Below, one piece after another: positions 18,606 through 27,125 of a DNA stretch of 64,000 nucleotides (its first letter is position 1; each line of letters starts with the position of its first letter). This DNA comes from Pseudomonas sp. PDM04 (GTDB taxonomy: Bacteria; Pseudomonadota; Gammaproteobacteria; Pseudomonadales; Pseudomonadaceae): the NCBI RefSeq assembly GCF_014851765.1, contig NZ_JACVAI010000002.1, positions 620,001-684,000 of the forward strand, read 5' to 3'. Made by a program: the position numbers and the translations under genes. The notes beneath the pieces were generated by a model. That model saw nothing but the letters and a program-made list of their open reading frames with translations. It ran no database searches and was not told the origin of the DNA.

Positions 18606-19604
18606 TCAGTCTGTGCCAGGGGATCGCGCCTGACTCATACCCATGGAACCATGGCCTCTTGCCTGCCGGCTACTGCGCCGTAGCTCTTGTGGAGTGCGTC
18701 CGACAACGCGCATGAAGCTGCGAAGCATATGATCGGCATCGCCGAATCCACAGCGCCTGGCGATACCCTCGAACGTCTGGTTGCTGTCCTCAACCAACGG
18801 CCGTGCCGACTCAATACGTAGACGTTCGACTGCTTTGGAGGGAGTCACTCCGATAGCCGCAGCAAATACGCGGCCAAACTGGCGCACGCTCATACTGGCG
18901 ATGTCGGCCAATCGTTCAACGGACAAATCTTCCTGCAGGTGATCGCGTGCATACGTCAGCACCGCACGGATCCGGTCCGAACCCGGGTCAAAATCCAGCA
19001 ACGAAGAAAACTGATACTGACCACCTGGCCGCTGATAATAAACCACCAGCATGCGCGCGACGGACCGCGAAACTTCCTTGCCCAGGTCTTGCTCAATCAT
19101 GGCCAGGGTCATATCGATACCCGCCGACATACCCGCGGACGTCCAGACATTGCCGTCTTCGGTCCAGATTCTGTCTCCATTGACCTGCAGCGACGGGTAT
19201 CGCGCTTGCAATTGCGGCGCATAGTTCCAGTGGGTGGTGGCCACGCGGCCATCGAGCAGACCGCTCTCGGCAAGCAAAAAGGCGCCCGTACACACACTCG
19301 CAGTGCGACGTGAGTTCGCGGATATCTGCCGTATGATCGCCGCCAATGAAGGCATCCTGTCAGCGATCGGCGCGGTTGGCGCTCCGACGACGATGAGCGT
19401 ATCGAAGTGCTCGACAGCCTGTATCGCTTCCGTTGCAACCTGCAGCCCGCTCGACGCATCGATCAACCCGCCCTCCAGTGAGGCAATGGTGAATCGATAG
19501 CTCGAAGGACGTCCACGATTGGCGTTACTGAAGGCTTCGAGCGGGCCGCTCAGATCAAGGAGTACAAAGCCTGAGTAAACCAGAAAACATATATGACGCT
19601 GCAT
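18606..19604 (-). CDS. GlxA-family AraC-type transcriptional regulator
   Basis: A 332-aa regulator with an N-terminal DJ-1/PfpI (GATase1-like) domain (HICFLVYSGFVLLDLSGPLE; elbow TASVCTGAFLLAESGLLDGR) and a C-terminal AraC HTH pair (SVERLADIASMSVRQFGRVF and TFEGIARRCGFGDADHMLRS). The ATG at 19604 was chosen because the conserved domain begins at residue 2; upstream codons do not resemble protein. It is divergent from a secreted isochorismatase-type hydrolase, which it may control. Ligand unknown. Confidence 0.87.
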   Translation of the reverse strand: MQRHICFLVYSGFVLLDLSGPLEAFSNANRGRPSSYRFTIASLEGGLIDASSGLQVATEAIQAVEHFDTLIVVGAPTAPIADRMPSLAAIIRQISANSRRTASVCTGAFLLAESGLLDGRVATTHWNYAPQLQARYPSLQVNGDRIWTEDGNVWTSAGMSAGIDMTLAMIEQDLGKEVSRSVARMLVVYYQRPGGQYQFSSLLDFDPGSDRIRAVLTYARDHLQEDLSVERLADIASMSVRQFGRVFAAAIGVTPSKAVERLRIESARPLVEDSNQTFEGIARRCGFGDADHMLRSFMRVVGRTPQELRRSSRQARGHGSMGMSQARSPGTD

Positions 19605-19796
19605 GAACGAAACGCCCGAAGTCCGAGTGATGGCGTCATGGTAAGCGGTTGCAACCTGGAAGGGCATCATAATTGCGATGCCGCTGGCGCACGCCAGGCG
19701 CCGCGCTTCTTGGCCGAAAGCCAAGGAAAAATGTCCATTGCGCCGGATCCTTGCAACGTACCTTGAATGCACCCAAACATGCATGAGGACTTGCAA

Positions 19797-20585
19797 ATGA
19801 CCTTCAACATTCATCCCGGAAAATTTTTGACATGCGCCCCGCTGCTGGCCGCATTACTGATGGCCCCCGGCATGGGCTACGCCGCCGAAGACCCTTATGC
19901 GGATCCGGTCAAGCCCGCGCTCCCGGCCTCCACTTTCGAGTGGGATTCCAGCCGTACCGCCTTGGTGGTGATCGACCCGCAGATCGACTTCATGAGTAAA
20001 GACGGTGCGGGCTGGGCAGTTTTCGGTCAGAGCGTCACAGAGCAAAAACTCGTACCGCACCTGAGTCAACTTTTCAAAGCGTTCAAACAGGCCGGAGCAA
20101 CGGTAGCAATCTCACCCCACTACTATTATCCCCACGATCATAAATGGGAGTTTGAAGCTCCAGCAGAGTCCGTCCAGCACAAGCTCGGGCTTTTCGATCG
20201 CAAAGGTGCCTTGACGCTCGACGGGTTCCGTAACTCGGGGGCCGACTTCATGCAGGAGTTCAAGCCTTTCATCGAAGACGGCAAGACCATCGTCGCCTCA
20301 CCGCACAAGTTGTACGGACCTCAAAGCAACGACTTGATGCTGCAGTTGCGCAAACAGCGCATCGACAAAATCGTCCTTGCCGGGATGGCGTCCAACCTGT
20401 GCGTTGAGTCACACCTTCGTGAATTCCTGGAACGCGGCTTTGAAGTCATCGTCGTACGTGATGCGATTGCCGGACCCAAACTGCCTGACGGCGACGGATA
20501 CGGTAGCGCGTTGGTCAACTTCCGCTATATCGCCAACGGTGTGATGACTACAGAACAAGTCGTGAAAAAACTCGAAGGCCGGTAA
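19797..20585 (+). CDS. Periplasmic isochorismatase-family cysteine hydrolase
   Basis: A 262-aa cysteine hydrolase with a signal peptide (about residues 1-30, ending GMGYA-AED). The catalytic triad is Asp in TALVVIDPQIDFM, Lys in RIDKIVLAG and Cys in MASNLCVESHL. A periplasmic location is unusual for this normally cytosolic family. It stands alone, divergent from the GlxA-type regulator. ATG at 19797 with GAGGA eight nt upstream. Substrate unknown. Confidence 0.85.
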   Translation: MTFNIHPGKFLTCAPLLAALLMAPGMGYAAEDPYADPVKPALPASTFEWDSSRTALVVIDPQIDFMSKDGAGWAVFGQSVTEQKLVPHLSQLFKAFKQAGATVAISPHYYYPHDHKWEFEAPAESVQHKLGLFDRKGALTLDGFRNSGADFMQEFKPFIEDGKTIVASPHKLYGPQSNDLMLQLRKQRIDKIVLAGMASNLCVESHLREFLERGFEVIVVRDAIAGPKLPDGDGYGSALVNFRYIANGVMTTEQVVKKLEGR

Positions 20586-20613
20586 TCCTGCTTAGGAACG
20601 TTAACACCCACAT

Positions 20614-20636
20614 ACGGGAGCTCTAGCGGCTCCCGT
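20614..20636 (+). terminator. Stem-loop after isochorismatase gene
   Basis: ACGGGAGC (20614-20621) pairs with GCTCCCGT (20629-20636) around a 7-nt loop, 28 nt after the stop codon. The T-tract is weak, so efficiency is uncertain. Confidence 0.5.
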
Positions 20637-20649
20637 GTCAATCACCCCA

Positions 20650-20772
20650 CTAGGCAGAACGCTTGAGCACCCGTTCAACGCGTTGTACCTCTGGCCCCTT
20701 GAACACCTGGATACGGTCATCAAGGCCCAGGCGGCATTCGATTCGCGGGACATCGAGGCAGTGCAAGCCTGA
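20650..20772 (+). pseudogene. Possible C-terminal gene relic
   Basis: A plus-strand frame reads LGRTLEHPFNALYLWPLEHL and continues DTVIKAQAAFDSRDIEAVQA before TGA at 20770-20772. Composition is protein-like but there is no start and an overlapping frame has similar openness. It could be the tail of a lost gene. Family not recognised. Confidence 0.25.
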
Positions 20773-20782
20773 CCCGATGGCC

Positions 20783-21760
20783 TTAGAAGTCGGTGATCAA
20801 CGTCCCCTCGATACTCTCGGCAAACCCGCCACCGAAGACTTTGGTCGGTGTGGCGAAACCCGACAGACGTTCACCCTCCAGCACCCGACGCGCTGCCTCC
20901 ACGGCCGCCAGAGGCGTGTAGGAATAGCCGTTCACGGTTTCGATCACAGACCGGGCGATGACGCTGTCAACACCCATGACCTCAACAACGGCTCGGGCAC
21001 GATGCGCCTCCCTTTCCTCAGCCGTCGGACCATCGGGCAGTGTTGAGAGATCTCCTTCTGGAAACGCATCGCCTGACATGTGCACGAACATCGCGATGTT
21101 CGGGATGCCAGTCGAGTGCCAGCCCGTCACCAGATCACCAAACGATAGCGGTGCGCACAGGACCGGGCCGTCACCGAAATCGAAATGACGCAGCGTGGCG
21201 TCAGGCGTGGCGATCAGCTCGCCATCGACCCTCGCCATGACCCCTGCCCCGATGATTTCACTGACGCTCATGGCCGAGCCACGTGACATCGAACCAGGGA
21301 CCTGAAGCGCGATGCTCAGCGCAAAAGGCTGTTCGACACGCTTGGCGACATGCACCGCCAGCGAATCGGTCGGCACCACGTCCCAACCCACGCCGGGCAA
21401 AAGCATGACCTGATGCGAAACGGCCTCTGCGCCCAGTTGCTCGGCCAGCCGATAGACGTTGATCTCTGCGGTGATGTCCAGATAGTCGACACTGGCCTTG
21501 ATACACGCACGCATCAACGGCTCTGCGGTGTGCGCAAAGGGGCCGGCGAAATTGAGCAGGACAGAGATACCGGACAACGCGCCCGCTGCATCGGCGTCGG
21601 CATCGAACACCCGAAACGGCACGTCCAGATGCGCAGCGAGTACCGCCAGACGCGCGTGATCGCGCCCGGCGATTTCGAACCGCAAGCCCAGCGTTTTTGC
21701 CCGTTCAGCGGCCATGCGACCGGTGTAGCCGGTGGCGCCGTAGATCAGCAGTGTGCTCAT
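20783..21760 (-). CDS. Saccharopine dehydrogenase-like NAD(P)-binding protein
   Basis: A 325-aa protein with an N-terminal Rossmann domain (STLLIYGATGYTGRMAAERA) and the saccharopine-dehydrogenase/trans-acting enoyl-reductase layout (LLNFAGPFAHTAEPLMRACI, DYLDITAEINVY). Such proteins reduce or oxidise an unknown substrate with NAD(P)H. The start at 21760 overlaps the VOC stop as ATGA, so translation is coupled. Third gene of an SDR-VOC-SDH-like minus-strand operon. Confidence 0.83.
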   Translation of the reverse strand: MSTLLIYGATGYTGRMAAERAKTLGLRFEIAGRDHARLAVLAAHLDVPFRVFDADADAAGALSGISVLLNFAGPFAHTAEPLMRACIKASVDYLDITAEINVYRLAEQLGAEAVSHQVMLLPGVGWDVVPTDSLAVHVAKRVEQPFALSIALQVPGSMSRGSAMSVSEIIGAGVMARVDGELIATPDATLRHFDFGDGPVLCAPLSFGDLVTGWHSTGIPNIAMFVHMSGDAFPEGDLSTLPDGPTAEEREAHRARAVVEVMGVDSVIARSVIETVNGYSYTPLAAVEAARRVLEGERLSGFATPTKVFGGGFAESIEGTLITDF

Positions 21761-22158
21761 TGGACGTGCTGCCATTTTTTATAAACGAATTCAAGGCTGT
21801 ACCCGTCCGGGTCCAATACATTGGCGGCATAGTAATCCGGGTCATAGTGCAAACGTGCACCTGGCGCGCCGTTATCGACCGCGCCCTCTTTCATGGCTGC
21901 GGCGTAGGCGGCGTCCACCTCAGCCTTGCTCTTGGCGACAAAACCCACATGGGCGGCACGTCCTTCAACGATCCCCTCACGCAGCCAGAAAAGCATCCGG
22001 CCATTGGCGCCGAAACCTTTGAGGTCGGGATGCCCCGGCGGGCCATCTTTGCCGTCGTAGTCCAGGCGCGCGGTCATGCCCAACGGGGTCAAGGCCGCTT
22101 CGTAGAAACGGATGGAACGGGTGATGTCGCTTACCGACAAAAAGACATGATCCAGCAT
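21757..22158 (-). CDS. VOC (glyoxalase/dioxygenase) superfamily protein
   Basis: A 133-aa single-domain VOC protein: LDHVFLSVSDITRSIRFYEA opens the first beta-alpha-beta module; NVLDPDGYSLEFVYK closes the second. Metal-binding His and Glu are at the expected positions (His4, Glu near residue 126). Members act as glyoxalase-like lyases, dioxygenases or resistance proteins. I chose the ATG at 22158 with GAGGATTAC upstream. Substrate unknown. Confidence 0.83.
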   Translation of the reverse strand: MLDHVFLSVSDITRSIRFYEAALTPLGMTARLDYDGKDGPPGHPDLKGFGANGRMLFWLREGIVEGRAAHVGFVAKSKAEVDAAYAAAMKEGAVDNGAPGARLHYDPDYYAANVLDPDGYSLEFVYKKWQHVQ

Positions 22159-22192
22159 TGCGTAATCCTCAAATGGTGTAGCTGCAAGCGGC

Positions 22193-22936
22193 TCAGATGT
22201 TGTAGCCGCCAGCGACTTCGATGGTCTGGGCATTGATCCAGTTACCGTCCAGCGACAGCAAACTGGCAATCACGCGCGCGACGTCCTCCGGCTCACCCAC
22301 CCTGCCCAGCGCAGTCTGCCCCGCCAGCAAAGCCTCGAACTCGTCGTTCAAGCCGCCGCCAAGTTCGGTACGGATCGCGCCGGGGGACACGGCGTTGGCG
22401 CGAATCCGTCGTTCGCCAAATTCTTTGGCCATGTAACGGGTGAGCACTTCGAGTCCGCCCTTGAACGCCGCATAAGGCGCAACACCCGCCGTGGCGACAC
22501 GAGTGGTCGCGCTGGTCAGGTTGACGATACTCGCGCCGTCCGCCAGCAGCGGCAGCAATGTCTGCGTGAGGAAAAACGGGCCTTTGAGATGCACATTGAA
22601 CAGGCCGTCAAACTGCGCTTCGCTGATGCTGGCCAAGGGTTCGAACAGACCATACCCGGCATTGTTGACCAGGCCACTGAGGGTGGTGAGGCCCCACATC
22701 TCGCGCAAGGCACGTGTCACAGACTCGCGAAACCCGGAGAAACCTGTAACGTCAGCCACATCGAGCTTGAGCGCAACTGCCTTGCCTCCCGCCTGCTCAA
22801 TACGCTCCACGACGGAGGCGGCTGCTTCTGGATGACTGTTGTAGGTCAGGATGACACCCATACCGCGCTGCGCAATATGCTCGGCGGCGCTGGCCCCGAT
22901 GCCGCGACTCCCACCTGTAATGACAATGACGCTCAT
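22193..22936 (-). CDS. Short-chain dehydrogenase/reductase (SDR)
   Basis: A 247-aa classical SDR: cofactor loop ITGGSRGIGASAA, NNAGYGLF, catalytic Ser in VNLTSATTR, and YAAFK for the Tyr/Lys pair. It oxidises or reduces a hydroxyl/keto substrate with NAD(P)(H). The final INAQTIEVAGGYNI resembles FabG-like family members. It is first gene of the operon and divergent from an AraC regulator with about 140 nt between. Confidence 0.88.
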   Translation of the reverse strand: MSVIVITGGSRGIGASAAEHIAQRGMGVILTYNSHPEAAASVVERIEQAGGKAVALKLDVADVTGFSGFRESVTRALREMWGLTTLSGLVNNAGYGLFEPLASISEAQFDGLFNVHLKGPFFLTQTLLPLLADGASIVNLTSATTRVATAGVAPYAAFKGGLEVLTRYMAKEFGERRIRANAVSPGAIRTELGGGLNDEFEALLAGQTALGRVGEPEDVARVIASLLSLDGNWINAQTIEVAGGYNI

Positions 22937-23065
22937 GCGCTGTTCCTCTGTGCTTCGAATGAGAACCCAGCGTACTGAGCCTTACCAACCGGAGCGCATC
23001 CGTTTCTGCTCGAATCCTGCCTGTTTCTGCTTTTTGCTTGCAGCACACTCGCGTCTGCCCTCAGC

Positions 23066-23971
23066 ATGCAAGCCATGGACAATCAACTGAACGAACTCAG
23101 GTCACTCGCGGCCAAGGCGGAAAACCGGCGTACGGAAACCGGTATTCCGCGTGTGGCCATGGTCAAGGGCAAGATCCCCGAGCACATGCTCGCGGCGGTC
23201 TATGACCCGATGATCAACGTGATTCTGCAAGGCAGCAAAAGCATGACCGTGGGTGACCGCACCCTGCGGTATGACCCCGCGACCTATTTCGTCATGTCCA
23301 TCGACCTGCCTGCCGTGGGTTCGGTACACCCTGCCGAAACCGGAGAGCCCTATCTGGCCGTCAGCCTGACGCTCGACCCAACGGTGTTATCCACCCTGTT
23401 CGCCGACCTGCCCAAACCTGCCAGTCGCGTCGATCACACGCCTGGCTTTTCAGTCGCGTCCATGAACACTGACCTCATGGACGCCTGGGTGCGCATGCTC
23501 AGACTCATGGGCGATCCGGCTGCCATCGCAGCGCTGGCCCCGGTCTACGAGCGGGAGATCATCTTCCGCGTGCTTCAGGGCCCCCTTGGCTGGATGCTGC
23601 GAGAGATCGCGGCGCCCGACAGCGCGATGGCCCGAGTAAACCTTGCAGTACAGTGGATCCGTCAGGACTTTGCCCAACCCATCGGCGTCGAGCGCCTGGC
23701 CGAACGAGCGTCGATGAGCGTCTCGGCGTTTCACCGCCACTTCAAGGCCGTGACCAACCTCAGTCCGTTGCAATATCAGAAACGCGTGCGCCTGCTCCAG
23801 GCCAGAACACTGATGGTGACGAATGCAAAGAGTGTCATGGCCGCTGCATTCGAGGTCGGGTACGAAAGCGCAACCCAGTTCAGCCGGGACTACGCAAAGG
23901 TGTTTGGGCTTCCCCCGGCACAGGATGCGAGCAAAATCCATGCGCAAGTGAGAGCCGTTGGAGGCGATTGA
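23066..23971 (+). CDS. AraC-family regulator (AraC_N type)
   Basis: A 301-aa regulator with the N-terminal cupin-like AraC_N domain (VAMVKGKIPEHMLAAVYDP, INVILQGSKSMTVGDRTLRY) and two C-terminal HTHs (GVERLADERAS-like VERLAERASMSVSAFHRHFK and KSVMAAAFEVGYESATQFSR). ATGs at 23066 and 23075 are both possible; neither has a clear Shine-Dalgarno. It is divergent from the SDR/VOC operon, the normal arrangement for YqhC-type activators of aldehyde-handling genes. Confidence 0.87.
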   Translation: MQAMDNQLNELRSLAAKAENRRTETGIPRVAMVKGKIPEHMLAAVYDPMINVILQGSKSMTVGDRTLRYDPATYFVMSIDLPAVGSVHPAETGEPYLAVSLTLDPTVLSTLFADLPKPASRVDHTPGFSVASMNTDLMDAWVRMLRLMGDPAAIAALAPVYEREIIFRVLQGPLGWMLREIAAPDSAMARVNLAVQWIRQDFAQPIGVERLAERASMSVSAFHRHFKAVTNLSPLQYQKRVRLLQARTLMVTNAKSVMAAAFEVGYESATQFSRDYAKVFGLPPAQDASKIHAQVRAVGGD

Positions 23972-23986
23972 GCGGCATACCGCAGG

Positions 23987-24316
23987 TCACTGTGACTGGC
24001 AGCAGAGGCAGGCTTGCTCAAAGGTCAAACGCCGGACATCCTGGCGGTGAAGGCGACCTTCTTCGACCGGGCGTTTGCCGAGGGCCTGGATGTGAGTCTC
24101 TCCGACCTTCAGCGCCTGCGGTGGGGTGTGCACGGCGTAATAGCCCAGGGCAAGATCGTGCTTGTGAGGCACGGCTGATCCGAGAATGAACTGAGTATCA
24201 GAAACCGCTTCGAAGTGGACCGACTGGCTGGAGTGTTCGAATGCCACCAACTCTTCAGGCTGAAGTTCTTCGCCATTGGCCAGCAGCTTCCCTTCGACGG
24301 GAGATACCCAAAGCAT
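23987..24316 (-). pseudogene. Truncated pirin-family protein (C-terminal domain only)
   Basis: The frame encodes 109 residues matching the pirin C-terminal half: FILGSAVPHKHDLALGYYAV, HTPPQALKVGETHIQALGKR, preceded by a cupin-like segment (LLANGEELQPEELVAFEHSS). The N-terminal cupin with its metal ligands is absent. Upstream the frame stays open to about 24400 (for example SRLITFDQKQ) without a start. A full pirin gene is about twice this length. I read it as a decayed gene. Confidence 0.55.
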
Positions 24317-24511
24317 GGTGTGTCCGCTCGGCGAGAGGCAGGATCTGGTTGACTGCTTCTGGTCGAAAGTGATCAGCCGTGAAAATCTGTTACTGGCCCG
24401 ACCGTTCGTAGACGGGCGACAACCGGATCTGTACGCTCCCGAAAAATCCCCCCGACCTGAGTAAAAACTTCTGGAAAGGAATCCCAGCGTAATTTGCGAC
24501 AGGAGACGCGC

Positions 24512-25345
24512 ATGTTTTCAAAAAACAGACTGATCGGTTTGGCCGTGATGGTTTTCATCATCTCGGTGTGGGCAATGGCGTGGCCTGTATCGAAAGCGCT
24601 TCCAGGCGGGGCTTTCAGCGAACCCGTAGGCTCTGTCTACAACGGACTGAACGTTCTTTTTACGGCGCTGGCTTTTGGCGGAGTGATCATCACTTTGCTC
24701 TTCCAGGCCGAAGAGGCCAAACATGCAAGACGTGAAGAAATCGAACGTTCCATATTCGATTTGTTTCAAACGTTCACCTCTCAAGAGTTCCAGGAGGTCA
24801 AGAACGGCGCATTTCGTGCTCTGCTGGCTGGCGTGCAGGACGAGAAGTACGCGCATTTTCTAGCCAGTCGACTATACGCCGTGGACCAATTACCTTTTCC
24901 CGAAACAGTCATTCCCATCCTGCGTGCACTCGATGAGTCGAAGGCGAACCTCAACGACGCTCAGATCGAGCAAGCGGACCGGGCTGATCGATTGATGCTG
25001 GACAACGTGCTCAACTTCTTTGCATTGCTGGCACAGCGCAAGTCTTCGTCAATGGTCATCAAACACTGCGACTTCGCATACGATTGGTGGCGGCCAACGT
25101 TATGGCTGGTGGCACTGCTGCAGCAGGAGCATTTTAAAAATTCCCAAGCGATTCCGGTGTATTGCAGAAATCGTAAAATCGCCGAGACCCTGGTCGTGCT
25201 GGACGAAATCTATGGGCACACTGCGCTGACGACACCGCTGGAAATACGTCGTTATATCGATACGCACCCAAAAATCGTGATGTTTCGTAGCAAGCCACAA
25301 GCCAGAACTGCAGGGTTTGAGCACGCATCAGCTAGCCCTCAATGA
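24512..25345 (+). CDS. Two-TM protein of unknown function, AbiC-like layout
   Basis: A 277-aa protein with two N-terminal membrane helices (residues 7-25 and 46-64) and a long cytosolic helical part. The join reads FQAEEAKHARREEIERS, an amphipathic helix typical of DUF4760/putative abortive-infection AbiC-like membrane proteins; the C-terminal part has CDFAYDWWRPTLWLVALL. The ATG at 24512 follows AGGAGA by six nt. It is single, flanked by a pirin relic and the PDZ pair. The defence role is a hypothesis from layout only. Confidence 0.6.
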   Translation: MFSKNRLIGLAVMVFIISVWAMAWPVSKALPGGAFSEPVGSVYNGLNVLFTALAFGGVIITLLFQAEEAKHARREEIERSIFDLFQTFTSQEFQEVKNGAFRALLAGVQDEKYAHFLASRLYAVDQLPFPETVIPILRALDESKANLNDAQIEQADRADRLMLDNVLNFFALLAQRKSSSMVIKHCDFAYDWWRPTLWLVALLQQEHFKNSQAIPVYCRNRKIAETLVVLDEIYGHTALTTPLEIRRYIDTHPKIVMFRSKPQARTAGFEHASASPQ

Positions 25346-25462
25346 CTTGGGGTTCCACTCGCTCCCCTGATTCGTGCGGTGTCCTTTGCCGGCCGCAAGC
25401 AGAACAGGCGCGCGTAATCCTGGCTGCACTGAGTTTGGCTCGCGTAACCCGAACTCACCCCA

Positions 25463-26866
25463 TCACGGCCAATCAACCACCACCGCCTGCGGATCGCCCT
25501 TCCTCATCTCCGCCACTTGCATATCCGCCTGCGCCTGGGTCGCATGACAGAACACGAACGCATTCTGGGTCTTCCCGCTCGGCCCCTCCCCTTCGGCGCT
25601 GCAGACCACCGCACCTGGCTGGCAGACCAGCGTATTCACCGCCAACTCCCCCCAGAGCCCAGGTTGCGCCTGCTTCACCTTGGCGACGTAGCTCCTGAGC
25701 GCCGATTGGATATCCTTCGCCGCTCCCGGGATGAGTTTCACCGGGCTGACGGTCGAGCCATAGGTGTGCTGGGTAGCCAGCACCGCACTGCAATAACGGG
25801 CATCCACCGGCGCTGCGGTAGGTTGTTCCTGGACCAGCGCGGCCGGCTTGATCTGCGGCACCGACGCACTCACCCCGGCAGGAACGACCAGGGCTAGCTC
25901 GCGACTGGCCCGATTGCGCCATACCGTCATGCTCGACTTGTACCCGGCGCGCATCTTCCCGATGATGGCCTGCACATCGCCGGGCCGGCTGACGACTTGC
26001 CCGGACACGTCGAGAATGACGTCCATCGGCTTGATCCCCGCCTCGGCCGCCGCACTTCCCGCAGCGACACTGATGACCCAAGCACCCTCGCCACTTTCCA
26101 GCCCCAGGGCCTTGATCAGCTCAGGACCGGGCGCTTGCAGTTTCAGCCCCAGCGAGTTGCCCACCTCGGCAGTCGGCGTGGTCGTTTTCAGCGGCGCGGC
26201 AACCGGCGTCGGCGCTGACTTGGCAATCGGTGGTGGCGCCCAGTTGATACGGATCGTGTCTCGGGACAGTTGCAGGTTGGTATAACCCGCCACCCGTTCG
26301 ACCGCCGCCTGAGCCTTGGCCTGGCTGTCTTCCATGACGCAGACGCCACGGTTCGCTGCGAGACCATAGGCCGAGCGCAACATGGCGTTAAAGGCCGCCG
26401 TCTCGGCGGCGCCACTATCGGCGAAGTAATCGGTGTAGCGGAACACGGAGGTCAGGTACTGATGTTCCTCGGTGACTTCGAGGCAGTAGCCATAGGTGGC
26501 GATCTGGGTATGACGTGTATGGTCGGCAGCGCCGTTGCCACTCAGGCAACCCTGCTCGTTGCGTACCTGCTGGATGGCATCGACCTGCCACCCGTGCACC
26601 TTGGCCATGTGCGCATCCCCGGAGGCGGCGGTCTTGCGCTGGGTGTCGCTCATATAGTCGTAGCTCGACGTCAGTTCCTCGCAGGTCTTGCCGCGCCAGG
26701 TCGAGGTGGTGATGCCCACGCTCTCGGGTGTCTGGCTCGCCTCGCTAGCCGAGGTCAGCATTGGCGAAAACACGGCGTGAGCCACCTGCGCCACGCAGCC
26801 GCTCAATAGGCCGCCGGCAAGCGCCACGATACCCAGCTGCAATGCCATCCGCCTTGCTCCACCCAT
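25463..26866 (-). CDS. PDZ-domain lipoprotein
   Basis: A 467-aa lipoprotein: signal with LLSGC lipobox (Cys24). Residues about 55-195 form a Cys-containing domain (TWRGKTCEELTSSYDYM, NEQGCLSGNG, YGYCLEVTEE) shared in part with the neighbouring protein. A PDZ domain covers about 228-315 (GAWVISVAAGSAAAEAGIKP, MDVILDVSGQVV), then a linker and a C-terminal region with three Cys. No protease triad is seen, so it is a scaffold. It is divergent from a paralogous PDZ lipoprotein at 27126. Function unknown. Confidence 0.75.
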   Translation of the reverse strand: MGGARRMALQLGIVALAGGLLSGCVAQVAHAVFSPMLTSASEASQTPESVGITTSTWRGKTCEELTSSYDYMSDTQRKTAASGDAHMAKVHGWQVDAIQQVRNEQGCLSGNGAADHTRHTQIATYGYCLEVTEEHQYLTSVFRYTDYFADSGAAETAAFNAMLRSAYGLAANRGVCVMEDSQAKAQAAVERVAGYTNLQLSRDTIRINWAPPPIAKSAPTPVAAPLKTTTPTAEVGNSLGLKLQAPGPELIKALGLESGEGAWVISVAAGSAAAEAGIKPMDVILDVSGQVVSRPGDVQAIIGKMRAGYKSSMTVWRNRASRELALVVPAGVSASVPQIKPAALVQEQPTAAPVDARYCSAVLATQHTYGSTVSPVKLIPGAAKDIQSALRSYVAKVKQAQPGLWGELAVNTLVCQPGAVVCSAEGEGPSGKTQNAFVFCHATQAQADMQVAEMRKGDPQAVVVDWP

Positions 26867-27125
26867 TGCCCTGCGCTCCCCTTCATGATCGACCTGTGCT
26901 GAAAAACCACCCGCGTTCCTTTTGAGTGCCTTGCAAACACGGGACGGAGTGGGCTGGCCGCTAAGCTAGTCCAGCAAAAGGCTTTACGCCACTACGTTTT
27001 TCTGGCGCCTGTAAATCCGACAACTGCCGTTGCTGCAAATAAATCTGACGGATCGACTCGGGCCCACTAGCTTGCCCTTCAGTGCATAGGAGATGATGGC
27101 AGCCTGCCTTGGGGAGGGTGTCAAC

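Noticed and set aside
19605..19814. N-terminal extension of the GlxA-type regulator ORF
   Set aside because: Seventy residues without resemblance to the family, lying in the shared promoter region.
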